Shown here: piece after piece, positions 4,551 to 5,068 of the stretch
Layout: each line of letters begins with the position of its first letter
Position numbering within the stretch: position 1 is the stretch's first letter
Source: Lentisphaerota bacterium
GTDB taxonomy: Bacteria; Verrucomicrobiota; Kiritimatiellia; RFP12; UBA1067
Reading direction: 5' to 3'
NCBI GenBank assembly: GCA_015061765.1
Contig: SUVZ01000307.1
Span: forward strand, 1 to 5,068
Length of the DNA stretch: 5,068 bases
The notes under the pieces: generated by a model
What the model was told of the DNA's origin: nothing
The model's input: only the letters and a program-made list of their open reading frames with translations
Database searches by the model: none
Translations under genes and position numbers: made by a program

Positions 4551-4651
4551 CATTGAATTTCAGCCGATGGAGGGCAAGGGAAGTCGGCTATATCGCTTGG
4601 AGCGATGAATGATCTTTGATAGAGGCGGGTTTTGCTTGCAGAAAGCCTGCC
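4551..4651 (+). ncRNA. Candidate small RNA of three hairpins
   Basis: Directly downstream of the promoter at 4516-4544. The region can form AGCCGA/TCGGCT (4562-4567/4584-4589), ATCGCT-tgg-AGCGAT (4592-4606) and a 10-bp stem GGCGGGTTTT/AAAGCCTGCC (4624-4633/4642-4651, two G-T pairs, 8-nt loop). No long T-tract follows, so the 3' end is uncertain. No known RNA family is recognised. The same DNA offers only ORFs of about 13 codons. Confidence 0.4.
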
Positions 4652-4675
4652 GAATGGCCTGAAGGTTAGTTTTGA

Positions 4676-4735
4676 GTTGGGTGTGGGTGAGTCGGGATTT
4701 TTAACCGTGTAGATCGTGTAGATCGTGTAGAAATG
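4676..4735 (+). repeat. Third copy of the GTTGGGTGTGGG/CGTGTAGAAATG composite repeat
   Basis: Begins GTTGGGTGTGGGTGAG and ends CGTGTAGAAATG, like the units at 2230-2327. The inner part is expanded to three tandem 9-mers: CGTGTAGAT, CGTGTAGAT, CGTGTAGAA. It belongs to a gene-free stretch, 4652-4959. That stretch otherwise holds a small hairpin GGTGC-ttc-GCACC (4751-4763) and GTGGGAC/GTCCCA-type low-complexity sequence; I see no gene there. Confidence 0.65.
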
Positions 4736-4959
4736 ATAGGTGTGGGCAAGGGTGCTTCGCACCTGAATTTGAACAGTGGGACGTGTAAGACATGTGGGAC
4801 AGGTGCGACTGATGATTGCTTGAATTTAGCAGGAGGGGCAGATGAGGATCCGGGCAATGATAAATTCTGCGAATTGTCTGATTTATTGTCCTACGCGTCT
4901 CACCAGTCCTACACGTCCCAGTGGGCGAAGCATTCTCCATTCTCAACTCTTTACCCTTT

Positions 4960-5052
4960 ACTAACCCAAAGGCAAAACCTTTTATTCGCCGTGGCACAAT
5001 GCACGGTTGAAAGGAGGAGCCGCGTGATCCTACCCAAGGACCGCGGCAACGT
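4960..5052 (+). repeat. Structured ~92-nt repeat, copy A2
   Basis: Same order as A1: AAAGG-caaaa-CCTTT, CCGTG/CACGG (4989-4993/5002-5006) and GCCGCG/CGCGGC (5019-5024/5042-5047). An inverted repeat, TACGCAA/TTGCGTA, follows at 5052-5067. An AGGAGG site (5012-5017) stands 6 nt before a GTG at 5024 whose frame is open to the window edge (15 codons). A coding start inside A2 is therefore possible but unproven, since A1 breaks that frame. Confidence 0.7.
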
Positions 5053-5068
5053 ACGCAATCTTGCGTAT

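Noticed and set aside
4777..4920. 11-bp inverted repeat TGGGACGTGTA/TACACGTCCCA across 122 nt
   Set aside because: Likely two oppositely oriented pieces of low-complexity boilerplate; no element with matching ends lies between them.
4842..4964. 40-codon ORF after AGGAGGGG
   Set aside because: It runs through low-complexity repeat sequence into the pyrimidine tract and ends at the A2 border; composition looks non-coding.
5024..5068. Protein start inside A2 (GTG after AGGAGG)
   Set aside because: Only 15 codons are visible and A1 has a 1-nt length change that breaks the frame, so conserved structure explains the sequence better. Downstream sequence could change this.

Overview
The window looks like a stretch of a bacterial chromosome, with Shine-Dalgarno sites, sigma70-type promoters and standard stop codons. 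It joins a core region of higher GC to a repeat-rich accessory region of lower GC. No rRNA, tRNA, CRISPR array or transposase is visible. The long intergenic stretches are full of hairpins and of boilerplate repeats, including a tract resembling ACCAC...GAATACACGGAACACA. From memory, such repeats occur in genomes of the PVC group (Verrucomicrobiota, Kiritimatiellota, Lentisphaerota). That placement is an impression, not a demonstrated assignment.

Left part (1-2173): the 3' end of a dihydropteroate synthase-like gene (folP), whose middle section is shortened and carries two copies of a 16-bp repeat in frame. A possible 35-codon ORF overlaps its stop. A 25-bp operator-like palindrome follows, and then a complete 497-aa sigma54-dependent AAA+ activator with an unusual N-terminal domain.

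Middle (2174-2738): about 560 bp without a convincing gene. It holds two copies of a ~42-nt composite repeat, a hairpin element (S1) apparently nested in another repeat, a CTCATT/CACTCTT low-complexity tract, a ~92-nt structured repeat (A1), and a promoter overlapping a perfect inverted repeat.

Right part (2739-5068): two toxin-antitoxin-like modules. The first is an eroded PIN-domain toxin followed by an intact 58-aa antitoxin-like ORF. The second is an overlapping pair, a 78-aa protein and a GNAT acetyltransferase. Each module is followed within a few bases by a copy of the same ~70-bp repeat (R1, R2). Between the modules lies ~400 bp made almost entirely of hairpins, including two copies (S2, S3) of one multi-hairpin element that keep pairing through compensatory base changes. 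After R2 there is a near-consensus promoter with no downstream gene, followed by three hairpins: a candidate small RNA. A second copy of the structured repeat (A2) ends the window, so the whole toxin-antitoxin block lies between direct repeats A1 and A2.

The folP remnant and the regulator seem to be resident genes; 2574-5052 looks like an accessory island built from small defence or stability modules and structured repeats. No link between the regulator and the island is shown by the sequence.
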